The notes under the pieces: model-generated
Seen by the model: the letters and a program-made list of their open reading frames with translations, nothing else
Told to the model about the DNA's origin: nothing
The model's database searches: none
Shown here: piece after piece, positions 10,610-22,255 of the stretch
Position numbering within the stretch: the first letter of the stretch is position 1
How the letters are laid out: each line of letters starts with the position of its first letter
Made by a program: the position numbers and the translations under genes
Assembly: GCF_902635505.1 (NCBI RefSeq)
Contig: NC_045430.1
Coordinates: forward strand, 275,074,681-275,138,680
Direction: 5' to 3'
Source: Sarcophilus harrisii
Lineage: Eukaryota; Chordata; Mammalia; Dasyuromorphia; Dasyuridae
DNA length: 64,000 nucleotides

Positions 10610-11060
10610 AGTTGGTTGGATTGGGATTGGGAAAAAGATCCAGATTGGAATTTCACTTCTGGCACTTCTAGCTATGGGACAGGGTCAAGATATTTTACTC
10701 TTTCTGACCCTCAGATTCTTCATTTGTCAAAATAAGGATAATGCCCTTCTTCTCTAGGAGGTAGAAGTGAAGAAAAAGGCTTTTGTGAAATAACAACAAC
10801 AACAATAATAATACTTATTGATTAAAATCAGCATTTTCAGATTGTGGGAATCCCAGTGGGCCACATTTTGGGAGAAATCTTCATATACCTTTGCTGAAAT
10901 CAGTTAACCTCTGTTTGTTTCAGTTTCCTTATCTGAAAAGTGAGGGTAATAAATAGCATCTGTCTTTACAGTTGTAAGCATCAAATAGTATAACAATTGC
11001 AAAGCATTTAGCACAATGCCTAGTAGTTGGTAATATAAGCATTAGTTATTATTGCTATTA
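10610..11060 (+). repeat. Two MIR-family SINE copies
   Basis: First copy at about 10610-10780 (CAGATTCTTCATTTGTCAAA). Second at about 10880-11060 (TCAGTTTCCTTATCTGAAAA, CACAATGCCTAGTAGTTGG). Confidence 0.65.
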
Positions 11061-11077
11061 TTAATGCTGATCCAGCT

Positions 11078-11152
11078 TCCTTCCTTCCTTCCTTCCTTCC
11101 TTCCTTCCTTCCTTCCTTCCTTCCCTCCTTCCTTCCTTCTTTACTTCCTTTC
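11078..11152. repeat. (TTCC)n microsatellite
   Basis: About 18 tandem TTCC units with a few variants near the right end. Confidence 0.95.
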
Positions 11153-11194
11153 TTCTAAAGTAGTGAAAAGAAAGATCCCTTTCCAGGGTGATCC

Positions 11195-11640
11195 AGTGGA
11201 AAGCTGACTGTGAAGTTAGGTTTCATTCCAATTAGCTACCATTTAGCTGAGTGACTGTGGGCAAATAGCTTCAATCTTTCAGTTTCCTTTTCTTCATCTG
11301 TAAAGTTAGAAGGTTAGTCTTAAGTGACATCTAAGATCCAATCTGGCTTTGAATTTATGATTTTATGACAAAAATACTTTAATCTGCCTGCTCCATCTCT
11401 GAGAAATCTATTCATTTATTCATTCAGCAAGCATTTATTAACTTCAATTGATAAATAGCCAAAGGATATGAACAGGCAGTTCTCAAGGGAAGAAATTCAA
11501 ATTATGGGAAAAAAACAACCTCATGGTTGTTTTGAGGATCAAATGAGGCAATAATTATAAAATGCTTAGCACTCTGTGCCTGGAAACATAGTAGGTGTTT
11601 AATAATTGTCAGTTTTCTTTCCTCCTTTAGTGCAAAGCAA
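11195..11640 (+). repeat. SINE cluster with a small L1 scrap
   Basis: tRNA-type SINE at 11195-11365 (TTTTCTTCATCTGTAAAGTT), another SINE tail at 11400-11445 (AGCAAGCATTTATTAAC), a ~60-bp L1 scrap at 11456-11515 (GATATGAACAGGCAGTTCTC), and a MIR 3' half at 11520-11630. Confidence 0.6.
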
Positions 11641-12099
11641 TCAAACCTAAGTGGGTTGTTACACAAAAGCCCACAAATCCTTTATTTTGAACGTTAACAT
11701 AATTTGCCCCCTATTTGGGATTTCTCTTTCTGCCAGGTCCTTTAAAGCTGAGCTAAAGAGGCCTAAGGCAAACAACAGCCACGGAGGTCCGACCATTAAT
11801 CTGAAGTCCAAAGGTAGAGGGTCTGGGTTAGGAGTGAGTAACCCTCTAACTTCCTTTTGCTCTCATCAGTAATGAGTCCCCTCCCTGCAGCAATCGCTGA
11901 CCTTCCTTTGAGTTTATCTTCCATCTCTTTTCATTTAGTATTCTTTCTATGTTCTCACCACCTCTTGCCCCTTTCTCCGAGCCCCTTTTTTCCCTCTTTC
12001 TGTCTCTGTTTCACTGGGCCTGTGTCTGTGTCTGTCTGTGTCTCTTCCCCACCCCCAGCCCTGGTTCAGCAGCCACAGCCCTGGATTGGTGGGTCAGAA
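11641..12099. other. No recognised feature
   Basis: Intergenic DNA with a pyrimidine-rich part at 11930-12050. No exon or repeat assigned. Confidence 0.35.
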
Positions 12100-12420
12100 G
12101 ACCCAGATTCACATCCTAATTTTTTCTACTTCTGTGATATGGGGCAAGTCACCTTACAGAATCGTGGTCCAATTCATAGAATCTGAGTTAGAAGAAACTT
12201 TGGATAACTTCTGCAGGGCCTTTCAAGTCCAAAATGCTATTATTCTAGGCCAATCTTCCGTCCAGATCCATCCATCCCTGATGTGGCCCTTACCATCTGA
12301 TTAGACCTTTTGTTCTCATTGTTAGAGAGTTCTTCCTTATATTAAACTGAAATCTGTAATTTCCATCCACTGGGCCCAGCGCTCTGGAAACAATGGGAAT
12401 GGAAGGGGAAATTCCCTTTT
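12100..12420 (+). repeat. MIR piece and CR1/L3-like LINE fragment
   Basis: MIR-like 'gggcaagtcacctta' phrase near 12142, then TTCTTCCTTATATTAAACTG and TCCATCCACTGGGCCCAG, which recall the CR1/L3 3' region. Confidence 0.45.
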
Positions 12421-13480
12421 TGCCCCCAACTAGTCCAAACTCTATTACTAACGAAACCCTTTTTGATAATGGTGAGGGAAACAAAACCCTTTTTGAAGAG
12501 GAAAAAATGAGGCAGAACATTTAAAAAATACCCATGTAAAGTGTTGTCTGCCTGTCGGACAAAAACACCATGTGATACGTGGAGTGTGTTTAGTTTCTGG
12601 GTCCTTTGTTACCTTGCTTTGTGTGGGTTAGTCGAGTGTGCCTGGGTATGCTCTGTAAGGTCAGGGGGACAGGGTTCTTCTCTGATTAACCCCTGTATCC
12701 AAGGGCTTAGCAGAATGCCCATCTCAGAGTGGGCATTCAAGCCTTTGATCAGATGAATTGTCAGTTTTTCCCAGTAAACACACAGCCTTTTGTCTGGGGG
12801 TAGCTAGACACCACTTCTATTTCATCTGGCCTCTGATGTAGGTAGCAGGGTCCTGCTACCTTCATTATATTCAGTTTCTCCAATAAGCATATTTGATGGG
12901 CATTGTCCAGCTTTGTGCCGGCTTCCCAAAAGCGTTTTCAGTCGCATTGTTTCTCCGATTGCTAAGCCTCTTACCATTGAATACTTGCACAAATGTAGGA
13001 GGGGAAGTTTCCCAGACAGTAAATGCTGCTTGCAAACATCTTGTACATTTAGGGTTATGCTGGTAGCCAGCTTCTGTTGCAAGTTCCTGGCCATAGTGGT
13101 TGGTGACCGTCTTTCCCGGGGCAGCCTTTGGGTGTATCCCCAAGTTGGTTGGTTTCCTTTTCATATAACCTATGTAATGAGACTTTTTGTCCGTACAGAT
13201 GGTCTACAATATGGAAACGACGGCTTTTCTTCCTTCTTGCCCCCTCTGTGAAGCTGCCTTTGCCATCCAAGGCGATGCAACAAGAATTTATCATGTGTCT
13301 GCTGTATGTAAGGCTCCAGGAGACAAACATAAATCAAGCCCAGCCACCAAGAAGTTTGTTTTACCAGGAAGAACTGTCAGGGAGATTACATTTGGTATAA
13401 AAACATACCCTCCAAAAATCAAAGTCATTTCAAAAAAGAGATTGCTAATCATTAAAAGAATTGGAAAGGTCTGATGTGGT
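12421..13480. other. Mostly unrecognised intergenic DNA
   Basis: Contains a possible SINE scrap at 13265-13380 (TCATGTGTCTGCTGTATG). Overlapping short open frames occur on both strands between 12822 and 13474, none with recognisable domains, and I do not call a gene. Confidence 0.35.
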
Positions 13481-13770
13481 ACCTCAGCTGGACTTTGAAG
13501 GGAATTAAGTATTCTAAAAAATGGAAATGAGGAAGAAATGTATTCCAGATGTGGTGATAATCTGTCCTTGGATATTTAGCAGTTGTGTGAACCTGGGCAA
13601 GTCACAACTTCTGTTTGCCTCAATGTCCTGACCTGCAAAATGGGAATATTAATAGCACCTACTTTCCAGAGTTGCAGTGAGGATGAAATGACCTAATATT
13701 TGTAAAGTGCTTAGCCCAGTGCCTATAATGTAATAATACTTAATAAATGCTTATTTCCCTCCTTCCAAAG
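13481..13770 (+). repeat. MIR/MAR-type SINE
   Basis: TGAACCTGGGCAAGTCACAA, then ACCTGCAAAATGGGAATATT and AAAGTGCTTAGCCCAGTGCC in the right order for a forward copy, ending near AATAAATGCTTATT. Confidence 0.7.
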
Positions 13771-13829
13771 AGATCAGAGAAAGGAGGAAACAAGAACTCT
13801 TTTTTTTTTTAAGGTACATGTTTATAGCA

Positions 13830-14310
13830 ACTTCTCTGGTGAATAGAAACTATATCCATCCATTGGAAAATGGCTGAACAAATTGTGGCATATGAATGTA
13901 ATGAAATAGCATTCTACTATGAGAAATGATGAGGAAGATGGAGGAAGAGGGAAACTAGAAAGACTCATATGGATTGATGCAAAGTGAAGTAACTGAAATA
14001 GAAGGACAATTTATCCAAAACGTAGACTAAAAAGTCTTGAGAAGTCTGATTAATGCAATGAGTAGCCATGATACCAAAGGTCTGGTGGTGAAGCACCTTT
14101 GGATTGGAAGTATCTACCTGATGACAGAGAGGTGACAGCTACAGAGTGCAGAAGGAGACATCCTTTAGGATATGGCCATGGTGGGAATTTGTTTACCTTG
14201 GCTATCGCAAGCGTTTTGTTTTTTCTTTATTTTTTTTTCTCATTGGAGTGGAAGGGTAGGAGGAAGATAAAATAGACTTTTTTAATTGAAATTTTATTTT
14301 TCAAAGGATG
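13830..14310 (+). mobile_element. L1 3' end, older subfamily
   Basis: AAAATGGCTGAACAAATTGT, ATTGATGCAAAGTGAAGTAA and CTGATGACAGAGAGGTGACA lead to a T-rich then G-rich 3' UTR. Same subfamily as 2755-3190. Confidence 0.65.
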
Positions 14311-15385
14311 TGTGTAGAAAAACATGAAACATTACCCACCATATTTATGGATCAGAGAAGAATTTATGCAATAAACAAGAGCAAAGGAACATTGTAAAAT
14401 GTTAAATGTAAAGATAATTTTGATTGCATTAAATTAAAAAAAAAGATTTTGTATAAATAAAATCAACACCACTAAGATTAGAAGAAAAGTAGAAAATTGG
14501 AGGGAACTTTATAGATAGTTTCTCAGATAAAGGCCTCATATTTTAGAGAGAGAACTTTGTCAAATTTATAAAAATATGAGTCATTCACCAATTGATAGGT
14601 GATATGAACAGGCAGCTTTTGGAGGAAAAAATCAGAGCTATATATATATTTATAATCAGATAAAACTGCTCTAAATTATTATTGATTAGAGAACTACAAC
14701 TTAAAATAATTTTGAGATATCTTTTAGCCATCAGATTGGCTAAAATGATAGGAGAAGGAAATGACAAATGTTGGAGAGGATTTGGAAAAATTGGAACACT
14801 AATACACTTTTGGTAGAACTTTAAATTGATCCAATCACTTGGGAGTACAATTTGCAATTACATCCAAAGAGTATAAAATTGTGCATGTACCCTATGACTC
14901 AGCAATACCACTATTACATCTATTTTTCAAGATAATCACGGGAAAAGGGAAAGAGCCTACATGTTCTAAAATATTTATAGCAGTACTCTTTGTCATGGCA
15001 AAGAACTGGAAAGATGGAATTGTGGGGCAAGAAATGATAAGCAGGTTGATTTTAGGAAAACAGAGAAAGACTTGAATGAAATAATGCAGAGTGAAATGAG
15101 CAAGATCAAGAGAACGTTGCATACAGTAAGAATAATATTGTTCAAAGAGTAACTGTGAATGACTAAACTCTTCCGAGTTATGTGAATATTCAAATCAAAT
15201 ACAAAGGATTTAGGGAGGAAGATGCTCTCCACTTCCAGAGAAAGACCTGACATATGGAACTATGTATTGTGTGTGTGTGAATGCTAGCCTTCTCAAATGC
15301 TGGGTTGAGAGGGAGGGAGTGAAACAGTTTGGAACTCAAATGTAACAAAAAGAAAATAAATATTTAATAATAAAAAAAAATCTCT
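14311..15385 (+). mobile_element. L1 3' end, about 1.1 kb
   Basis: Runs from the end of ORF2 (TTTTGATTGCATTAAATTAA) through CAGATTGGCTAAAATGATAG, AAAATATTTATAGCAGTACT and AGAGTGAAATGAGCAAGATC to a GAGAGGGAGGGAG 3' UTR and A-rich tail. It abuts the previous L1 with no unique DNA between, so one landed next to or in the tail of the other. Confidence 0.75.
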
Positions 15386-15599
15386 AGCTGCCCTAGACAA
15401 TGGCTGAATATTTATTCAGATTTAGCCAGATTAGGGAGCCATTTTGATAAAAACAATTGAGGCTGATGAAATCATCAGAGGAAAAACAAGTGAGTGAAGA
15501 GAAAAAGACTCAAAAGCAGAGAAGAGGATACACTGAATATTTTTTAAAATTAGCCTGTGTAGGGGGAGGGCAGTCTCACTAGTTCCCTTTTTCTTTTAA

Positions 15600-15795
15600 T
15601 CCATTGCAGGATCATAGGGACCACAAAGATCATCCAGTCTAACTCCTTTGTTTTCCAGATGAGAAAACTGAGGTCCAGTGACTTGGCCACTATCACACAT
15701 ATGTGCTAATAAGTACAAGAGGCAAAATTTGAATCTGGACCTCCGGACCCCAAAGTCAGCATCAATCTGCTTCTTCCCACCAAGCTGCCAGATGG
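15600..15795 (-). repeat. MIR-type SINE
   Basis: TCATCCAGTCTAACTCCTTT, CAGATGAGAAAACTGAGGTC and AAATTTGAATCTGGACCTCC mark a reverse MIR/MAR copy. Confidence 0.65.
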
Positions 15796-16799
15796 TCCCT
15801 GACAGCCGGCGGTTTCAACTTTGACAAAAGGTTAATTCTGGCTGAACCTACATGGACACCAAACACTTGCATCCATTGGATAGTTGATAGTGTGACCCAT
15901 TTTATGTGGGGAGGTGGGCTGTCCCTTTAGTTGTTCTCTTGTTCTTCACACCAAAATCCCTGCTTGGGACTTCCCAGTGTTTGAATTTATGAAGAGATCC
16001 AGCATTGACTTGGACCTCCCTTCTAGATCTGAGTCTCAAGGTCTTTTGGGGTTTCACTCAACTGAAAGGACTAAGAAGGGCTCTCTGGCCTTGGAAGGTT
16101 ATCCCTGATTGTCCCCACATGGGGCCCCTCCTGCTCATGTGATCTGGCCATCAGTCCCTTCCCTCCACACACACAAATCTTTAAAATATCTTACATCTGA
16201 GATAAGAAGGGGACCTCCTTCTTGCTTCTACGGTGCCCTTTTGTTAGAACTAACCAAGGTATCAGGCATCCATCCCCTACACTGCCACAACCAGACCAGC
16301 CCTCCTTCCTGGTGCTTCCATAAATCCTTCCCCACGGGGACTCAGGGGATGGCTGGCCAGAGCCTTTAAATCTATTCATCCATCCAGGCTTGTTTAAAAA
16401 AAAAAAATCGAGGGGCCTCCTTGCCTTGCTGGGGACATGTTTTAGGTAGACTCCAGTTGGAGTCCTGGGACGGCCTCTGTGGAGCCTTATTTTTGCTCCT
16501 GCCATAATCTCCCTCCGTTCTCCCAGCTCCTGATATTGTGAGAGTGTGTGGGCCCCCGTTCCAGCTTCTGGTGAAATGTCAGCCACGGGGTGATGGGAAA
16601 CCTCCGACGATATCAATCTTAGACTCAAAGGGTATATTATTCTTTGGGTTTGATAGTGTTAGTACAAATATTGCCACTTTATTATACTTTCCCACAGGGT
16701 GTGTCTGGGATCAGAAATGTACATTGCAAGCAAGGGAGAGAACAGAAATCTTCCCTCCCCACTGCCTCCCCCCACCCCTTTTTTCCAAACAGAAAGGCA
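15796..16799. other. No recognised repeat or exon
   Basis: About 1 kb of intergenic DNA of ordinary composition. An open frame of 145 codons at 16191-16628 on the minus strand has no recognisable domain or splice context; I leave it out as chance. Confidence 0.35.
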
Positions 16800-17135
16800 C
16801 AGAGCGGCCTTGTAGATACCACCGTAATAGGCTCTATTTATAACGAAACACTTCACTGGCTGTGGGTAAACAAGGCCTTCCGATAATTATTTCAACTGGA
16901 ATATGCCTAAGAGCCAGAACATTTCTCTCTCCGGCTGTCGGTAGTCTAAGATGTGGAAGCTACGTCCAAACAGATGGTTGCTCTAATAAAAACAAATCTG
17001 TAAAATTGGACGGGCGACGGACAGATTTCTGGATGGAAGTTTTCACCTTCTAGCTGGCTGCGCCCACGGCGTGTAGCCACAACCCCAAATGTGACATTAT
17101 TTTTAATTATAGTTAGAAATTGGCCTTACAGATAA
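16800..17135. promoter_or_regulatory. Candidate conserved non-coding element
   Basis: Repeat-free in a repeat-dense area, with several kept CpGs (GGACGGGCGACGGAC, GCGCCCACGGCGTG) inside AT-rich sequence, and forkhead-like GTAAACAA and homeobox-like ATAATTAT motifs. These are signs of constraint, not proof. No coding potential seen. Confidence 0.3.
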
Positions 17136-17329
17136 AAAAGGGAGATAAAAAGCGCTGTCCCCGTGCTGACCGGGAGATTTCTCCAGCTCCATGTCGCCAG
17201 TCCTGGAATTGCCTTTTGTGGAGCCATGTCGGTAATTCCTTGGATGGGGTCCTCAGAAAAGCAGGGGGTGGGGAAAGGAGGCAGAGGGAGGCAAATAACC
17301 CCAACCACCAATTTTCCTTAGTAATCGCT

Positions 17330-17545
17330 AGCATTTAGATAGCAGCACTCTTAAAGCTTTCAAGGCACTTTACATATGTTATCTCCGCCATCCCATGAAG
17401 TACCTCTGTTATTATTCAGGGGAATGAACTTCTCTAAATGCTAAAGGTTAAATGACCAGGATCCTACCACTAGAATTTTGAGGCCTGCTTTTTATTCAGG
17501 TCTTCTTGACATGAGACCTCTCAACCTGTCCCAGCTTCCTCCTTA
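17330..17545 (-). repeat. MIR SINE
   Basis: CTAGCATTTAGATAGCAGCA, CAAGGCACTTTACATATGTT and ATTCAGGTCTTCTTGAC form a reverse MIR. Confidence 0.65.
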
Positions 17546-18060
17546 AATTATTTCTTATCAAAACCAGGTTAAAATGGGTGGAAATCTCATTTCAAATTTT
17601 GTCACCTACTTCTGTTGGGATAATTACAGCAAGGCTCCGGCTCCTGGGCTCCTCCGAGTAGTTTGAGATTACCAGCCCTAAACCACTCCTTTTAACCTAA
17701 CTGATCCCACGCAAAAGTTTGAGCTTCCCCCATAGGTCTAGTGGGACAATAAACTTTTTAAAGGCTCATTTTCATTAAAGACATATTGTCTGGCTCGAAG
17801 CTTATCCTGAAGATGTCTTATTAAGGGCAGGCTGGCAGTTTGCCTCTCAAAGCTTCTCTCTTCACGTTGCTTTTGGTTACAGTGCCTTGAGCTAAACAGA
17901 GAGCTCCTGCAGCTTGGGTCCTAGCCTTTTATCCTCTCAGGCTGAATCTAGAATGCTAATAATGCCTTGATTACATACTATTCTACGAATCTTTTAAACA
18001 TCCTTAATAGACTGAAGTTTTCTCCTGCAAATCTTGATTTTTCTACCCCAAATGCTTTTA
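17546..18060. other. Repeat-free stretch, possible regulatory DNA
   Basis: No repeat or exon seen over about 500 bp. AT-rich, with a few kept CpGs. Alignment to other mammals would tell whether it is constrained. Confidence 0.25.
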
Positions 18061-19254
18061 AATTAAAGCTAATTTCAATTTTTTTTTTTTAAAGAGAGAA
18101 GGAATATAGATGTTTTTGTCTGGGAAAAATAGAATTTTAAAGTCCAGAAACTTTCAGGACTAGGATTCTCTTAGCTTTAGGAAAGCATTCTTTCCCCTAA
18201 TGCTTTAAACAGAAAACCAATAAATCATATTGATGGTGCCTTTGAAGTTACAGAAATGAGACATCAATATATAGCAATTACATTTACTTCATATAAACTA
18301 CAGACATTGAGGATAAATTTGGCATTTATCAGATTAGGTCACCTACCTTTGGAAGATAAAGACCAGAATCCAGTGAGGATAAAAAAGCAACAACAAAACA
18401 ACTGTTCCCTCACCACACTGGCCAGATCAAGAGTATATTTCTTAGCTGCCTCTCAGCACTTAACAAAAAAAAAAAAAAAAAAAACATCTAAAAACATCCT
18501 TTATAAGGTTCCATTTCTATCTAACTTCAGACCTGAAAATCTACAGTCTAATAGAGGAGCCATAGCCGTGCTTTCTACAAAATGGCGCCGCAGTATTTCC
18601 AGAGAAGGAGGCTTTTTGTACAAAAGGTTTCCTAATTTGAGTCAGAATGGAGGTCAATGCATTCTTCTCCTCCTCTCCTATTTATTCTATTCAGAATCTA
18701 TCCGATAATTGGGTTGGGATCGAATTGGAACTTAAACGGTGTCTTCGTAGAGAATATTACAACTGAAAGATGTCCAGATGCTTTGCGAACCGAGGTGCCC
18801 GCCTGGGTGACAAAGGGAGCCAGAGATATTCAAGCCCAGATAATACGGTACAAAAGGATCCTAAAACCAAAAAGCGCTCTCAGCCAGCTCTCTCTTTCAA
18901 GGACAAAACCCCCTCCCCAGGACTGGCTCTGTGAAGAGTCCTGTCTCTTCGAGTACTTGTGCAGAATAGGGAATGAAGGAGCAGAAAAATGTCTGGAAAC
19001 TTTGCAGGCCCTTGCAAAAGAAGGAGCTGCAGCTTGTGGCGACCCAGGCCGTTTCTTTCCCTTCTCCATCATGATCACACAGCGAAATTTATCCCTTTTC
19101 ATAGGTCCTGAGCCTGAGAGCTGGAAAGGCAGCTAGCAGCCAGTAGCAGAGATAGGAATCAAAGCTGGACTCTGATATAAATCCAGCAGGAAAAAGAGTA
19201 GAAAGTTAGAAGGATTCAAATCCACCCCAAATGTTAATATGAGATAACTTACAG
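18061..19254. other. Mostly unrecognised; 21-A run at 18464-18484
   Basis: Holds a poly(A) run and a YY1-like AAAATGGCGCCG at about 18579. Open frames of 150 and 159 codons on the plus strand lack recognisable domains. Confidence 0.35.
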
Positions 19255-19495
19255 GACTTTCATTCAAACTCCTTTTTTTGCCACTTATTCTCCGTGGGAA
19301 CTTGGGGAAGATAAATAACCTCCCTCTTTAAGGCCCTCTATTCTCCTTCTAAATCTCTAATCCTACTATGGACCTTGTTGAACATAATCTCCTCATCTGG
19401 GAAATGAGAATAACAATAGCACGTTCCTGTATCATAGGGGCAAAAGAAATCATGTATGTCATATGTGTTGCAAACCTTAAAAAATTACATCAGGC
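19255..19495 (+). repeat. MIR-type SINE
   Basis: Forward copy with CATAATCTCCTCATCTGGGA and AATAACAATAGCACGTTCC. Diverged. Confidence 0.5.
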
Positions 19496-19750
19496 AATTT
19501 TGTTCAGCATAGTGAAAATCTTACAATAATTTCCCAAGCATCTTCTCCCTCTGGTTTGCCTTCTTTCCACATGCTCATATATACACCTGTGTATATGTGT
19601 GTGGAGGAGGGAAGATGGGGGGGAAGGTGTGTGTGTGGGTGTTTTGTAGGGTGGGGAGAGGAGAGCTAAGCACTGCAGGGGTTATTTGTATCTGAGTTTT
19701 TTAAAAAACAGCTTCTAAATGGGCCGAGAAGTCTTATTCTAACTCTAAGG

Positions 19751-20198
19751 CAGGGGCTCTTAATCCGAATCTATGGACCCCCCCAAAGAATCTGTGGGCA
19801 GATTTCAAGGGGTCCGTGAAGGTGGATGGGGAAAAATACACCTTTATTTTCATTAATCTTCAGTTCCTTTGTAATCCTATGTATGTTATTTTATGCATTT
19901 TAAAACATTATTTCTTTTAATCGAGTCTATTTTTGCCTTCTCCTTGGCTGAGATTATGATTGCTATCCCTGACTTTTTGACTTCAGCTGAAGCATAATGG
20001 CTTTTGCTCCAGCCCCTTATTTTAACTCTGTGTGAATCTTTACATTTGAGGCATGTTTCTTGTAAACAGCATATTGTTGGATTATGCTTTTTAATCCATT
20101 CTCCTATCCATTTAAAAACACTCTTCTGAGAAGGGCTCCATAGGCTTTGCCAGATGGCCCAAGGGGTCCAGGAGACAAAAAAGGGTAAGAACCCCCGC
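19751..20198. mobile_element. hAT-like non-autonomous DNA transposon, interrupted
   Basis: Left end CAGGGGCTCTTAAT pairs with the right end, whose reverse complement reads GCGGGGGTTCTTACCC, so the ends are inverted repeats. Internal AGGGGTCCGTGAAGG and AAGGGGTCCAGGAGAC also fit an old element of this kind. Candidate 8-bp target repeats outside the ends are decayed (CTCTAAGG / CTCTCCAG). The centre is split by an L1 fragment. Confidence 0.65.
19915..20108 (-). mobile_element. L1 ORF2 endonuclease-domain fragment inserted in the hAT copy
   Basis: The minus strand encodes an L1 endonuclease-like stretch: CCLQETCLKCKDSHRVKIRG, then VKKSGIAIIISAKEKAKID, resembling QETHLK...KIRGW...KKAGVAILIS of L1 ORF2. 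It is about 195 bp, cut at both ends. Flanks CATTTTAAAACATTATTTCT (left) and CATTTAAAAACACTCTTCT (right) look like a decayed ~20-bp target-site duplication. Confidence 0.7.
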
Positions 20199-20205
20199 TC
20201 TCCAG

Positions 20206-20576
20206 GCTCATGTAAATGAATGAGAACATCACATAAAGAACCCCTAGCTAGAATTTGCACTTGAGAGTCAAGCTGGAGGTTTGTAACAGCAGTCACAACC
20301 ACAAGGCTAAAGGAAGGTAATTAAGCCTTAACACGATAATTAAATAATTGCTTAATTAGGCATTTAAGTATTAAAAGTGGAATTTTCTAAGTGGTGCCTT
20401 CCAATTTCTTTTGCTGGTTCCATTTTGTAACTGGATTTTGGTCCTTCTGTCACGGAAATTACCACTATGATAATGAGCTTTCCAAGGGTTTGGTTGGTTT
20501 TTTGTATGTTGAGTTTTTTTCTTTTTTCTTTTTGGTCAATTAAAAAACACTGGGAATGAGAATAGTTCCAATTCAC
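20206..20576. other. No recognised feature
   Basis: AT-rich intergenic DNA. Confidence 0.35.
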
Positions 20577-20700
20577 TTCAATAAATATGTATTAAACACC
20601 TGCTCTGTGCCAGGCACAGGAGTAAAAGCTGGAGTTAGAAAGATGAAAAAGACATTCTTGCCCTCAGGGAACGGACAATCTAATGTGGCTTAAACTTACA
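20577..20700 (+). repeat. Ancient SINE-type repeat
   Basis: GTATTAAACACCTGCTCTGT, GCCAGGCACAGGAG and TTGCCCTCAGGGAACG, the usual order for this marsupial/mammal-wide repeat. Confidence 0.65.
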
Positions 20701-21124
20701 GGAGAAGAATTCCCCCCAAAGTTTTAATATTTAAAAATAATTCTAAACTTTTATAATTTTAATAACAAAACAAAATAATTCACAACAGCAGATTTCTGTT
20801 CCCCCCGGAATGGCTCTAAAATTTTAAGCAACAATTCAATTCAATACGATTCTAGTGTAAGCAAAAAAATCAGGCAATCCCCTAGAATTCATTGTAATAA
20901 GATTTGACCTGTAATGAAATAAAGGGTTGTTACCCCCATCTTCTCTACGTTATTGGCAAAAATTGAGTCTTTTTGCCATGGCACAGATGTTGTTGGCTGG
21001 GTGAGATGAAGGAAATTTCTTATAGTTAATATTCCAGATGAAGCAAGAAGTTCAGTAACAATTTAACATATAAAGTATAGCACATAAAAAGACAGGCTCA
21101 TGATATGATAAATATAAATACTTA
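20701..21124. other. No recognised feature
   Basis: AT-rich DNA without a recognised repeat or exon. Confidence 0.35.
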
Positions 21125-21440
21125 TATTTTGAACATTCATTAAAACATTTTTTAGTTCCAGATTTTCTCCTTCTCTTCAGCCTCTTCCCCACCCATTGAG
21201 AAGGCAAGCAATGTGATACCCATCAAGTATATATACTTCTGATATCATGATCCCATAACTCTTAAAGGTTATGCAGCTATGGAGAATGCACAGTATGTAG
21301 TTGGAGGGGCTTTCCCGGGACAAGTGAAGCCTTTCCTGGCAGACAAAATTTTTTCCAAACCATCTGATCTTCTTGAGTTCAAAGTTCTTTAAATAGTCAA
21401 TCCCCAAAGAAGTGCACAGCAGGTTCAATTAAATGTCATT
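21125..21440 (-). mobile_element. Possible L1 3' fragment
   Basis: TTTTTTAGTTCCAGATTTTC and CCACCCATTGAGAAGGCAAG resemble a reverse L1-type 3' UTR of a different subfamily. Weak. Confidence 0.35.
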
Positions 21441-21584
21441 TATAAATAGGGAAGTTATTAATGTTGGAAAGATGTTCCCTTTCAGATGGGTGGCAGCTTC
21501 AACCTTTAAGATGATCATACTATGGGCTGCCATTTTCCTGTCTCATGGTGAATACCAACAGCTCCTGGCTTGTTGAGGAAAAAG

Positions 21585-21840
21585 CCTTAGATTTAGAACT
21601 GGAAGACCTTGCTCTAGCATCTAGTGCCAGTAAGCAAGTTATTTAAAAGTCTCAAGTCTCAATTTCCTCATCTTTAAAATAATAAATAATGAATGAATGA
21701 AAAAGCTTTTATTAAGTGCTTCCTAGATGTTAGATGCTGTCCCAAATGATAGGGATGACATAAAAGTCAAGACAATCCCTACCTTCAAAAAGCTTAACAT
21801 TTTTAATAGGGGAAACTCAACAAATAGAGAAGAATGATGC
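21585..21840 (+). repeat. MIR fragment and ancient SINE-type repeat
   Basis: CAATTTCCTCATCTTTAAAA (MIR) is followed by AAAAGCTTTTATTAAGTGCT and CTACCTTCAAAAAGCTTAAC. Confidence 0.6.
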
Positions 21841-22029
21841 CCAATAAGGGTTGTTTTGGTCTGAAAAATCACAGGGATAATTAATGGAGCCAGTTGTCAA
21901 TTAATTCAACTTTTCCAGGAACAGTAGGTTTGATTTCATTACTGTTTTCAGAGGTCAAGGTAAAAGTGTGCTGGAAGGCAAGAAGAAGGAGAGAAAATGC
22001 ATTGGCGTGGCATGGAGATGATGGTTTAG

Positions 22030-22255
22030 GTCTGGGCTAGATAATTACAATAGTTAGCATTTTTATTGTAAAACACTTTTCATGTCTAATCTCATTTGAT
22101 CCTCACAACAATCTTGTGAAGGAGCTACTGTTATTATCCCCATTTTACAGATGATAGAATTGAGTCACAATGTGATTAAATGAGCTGTCAAGTGTCTGAA
22201 TCTGGATTTGAAATCAGGTCTTCCTGACTCTAGGTCCAATACTTCTAGCTGACAG
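22030..22255 (-). repeat. MIR SINE
   Basis: CTAATCTCATTTGATCCTCA, TTATTATCCCCATTTTACAG and TGAAATCAGGTCTTCCTGAC: a well-preserved reverse MIR. Confidence 0.8.

Noticed and set aside
18256-19136. Two overlapping plus-strand frames of 150 and 159 codons
   Set aside because: The first includes a poly(A)-coded Lys run; neither shows domains or codon-level conservation cues.
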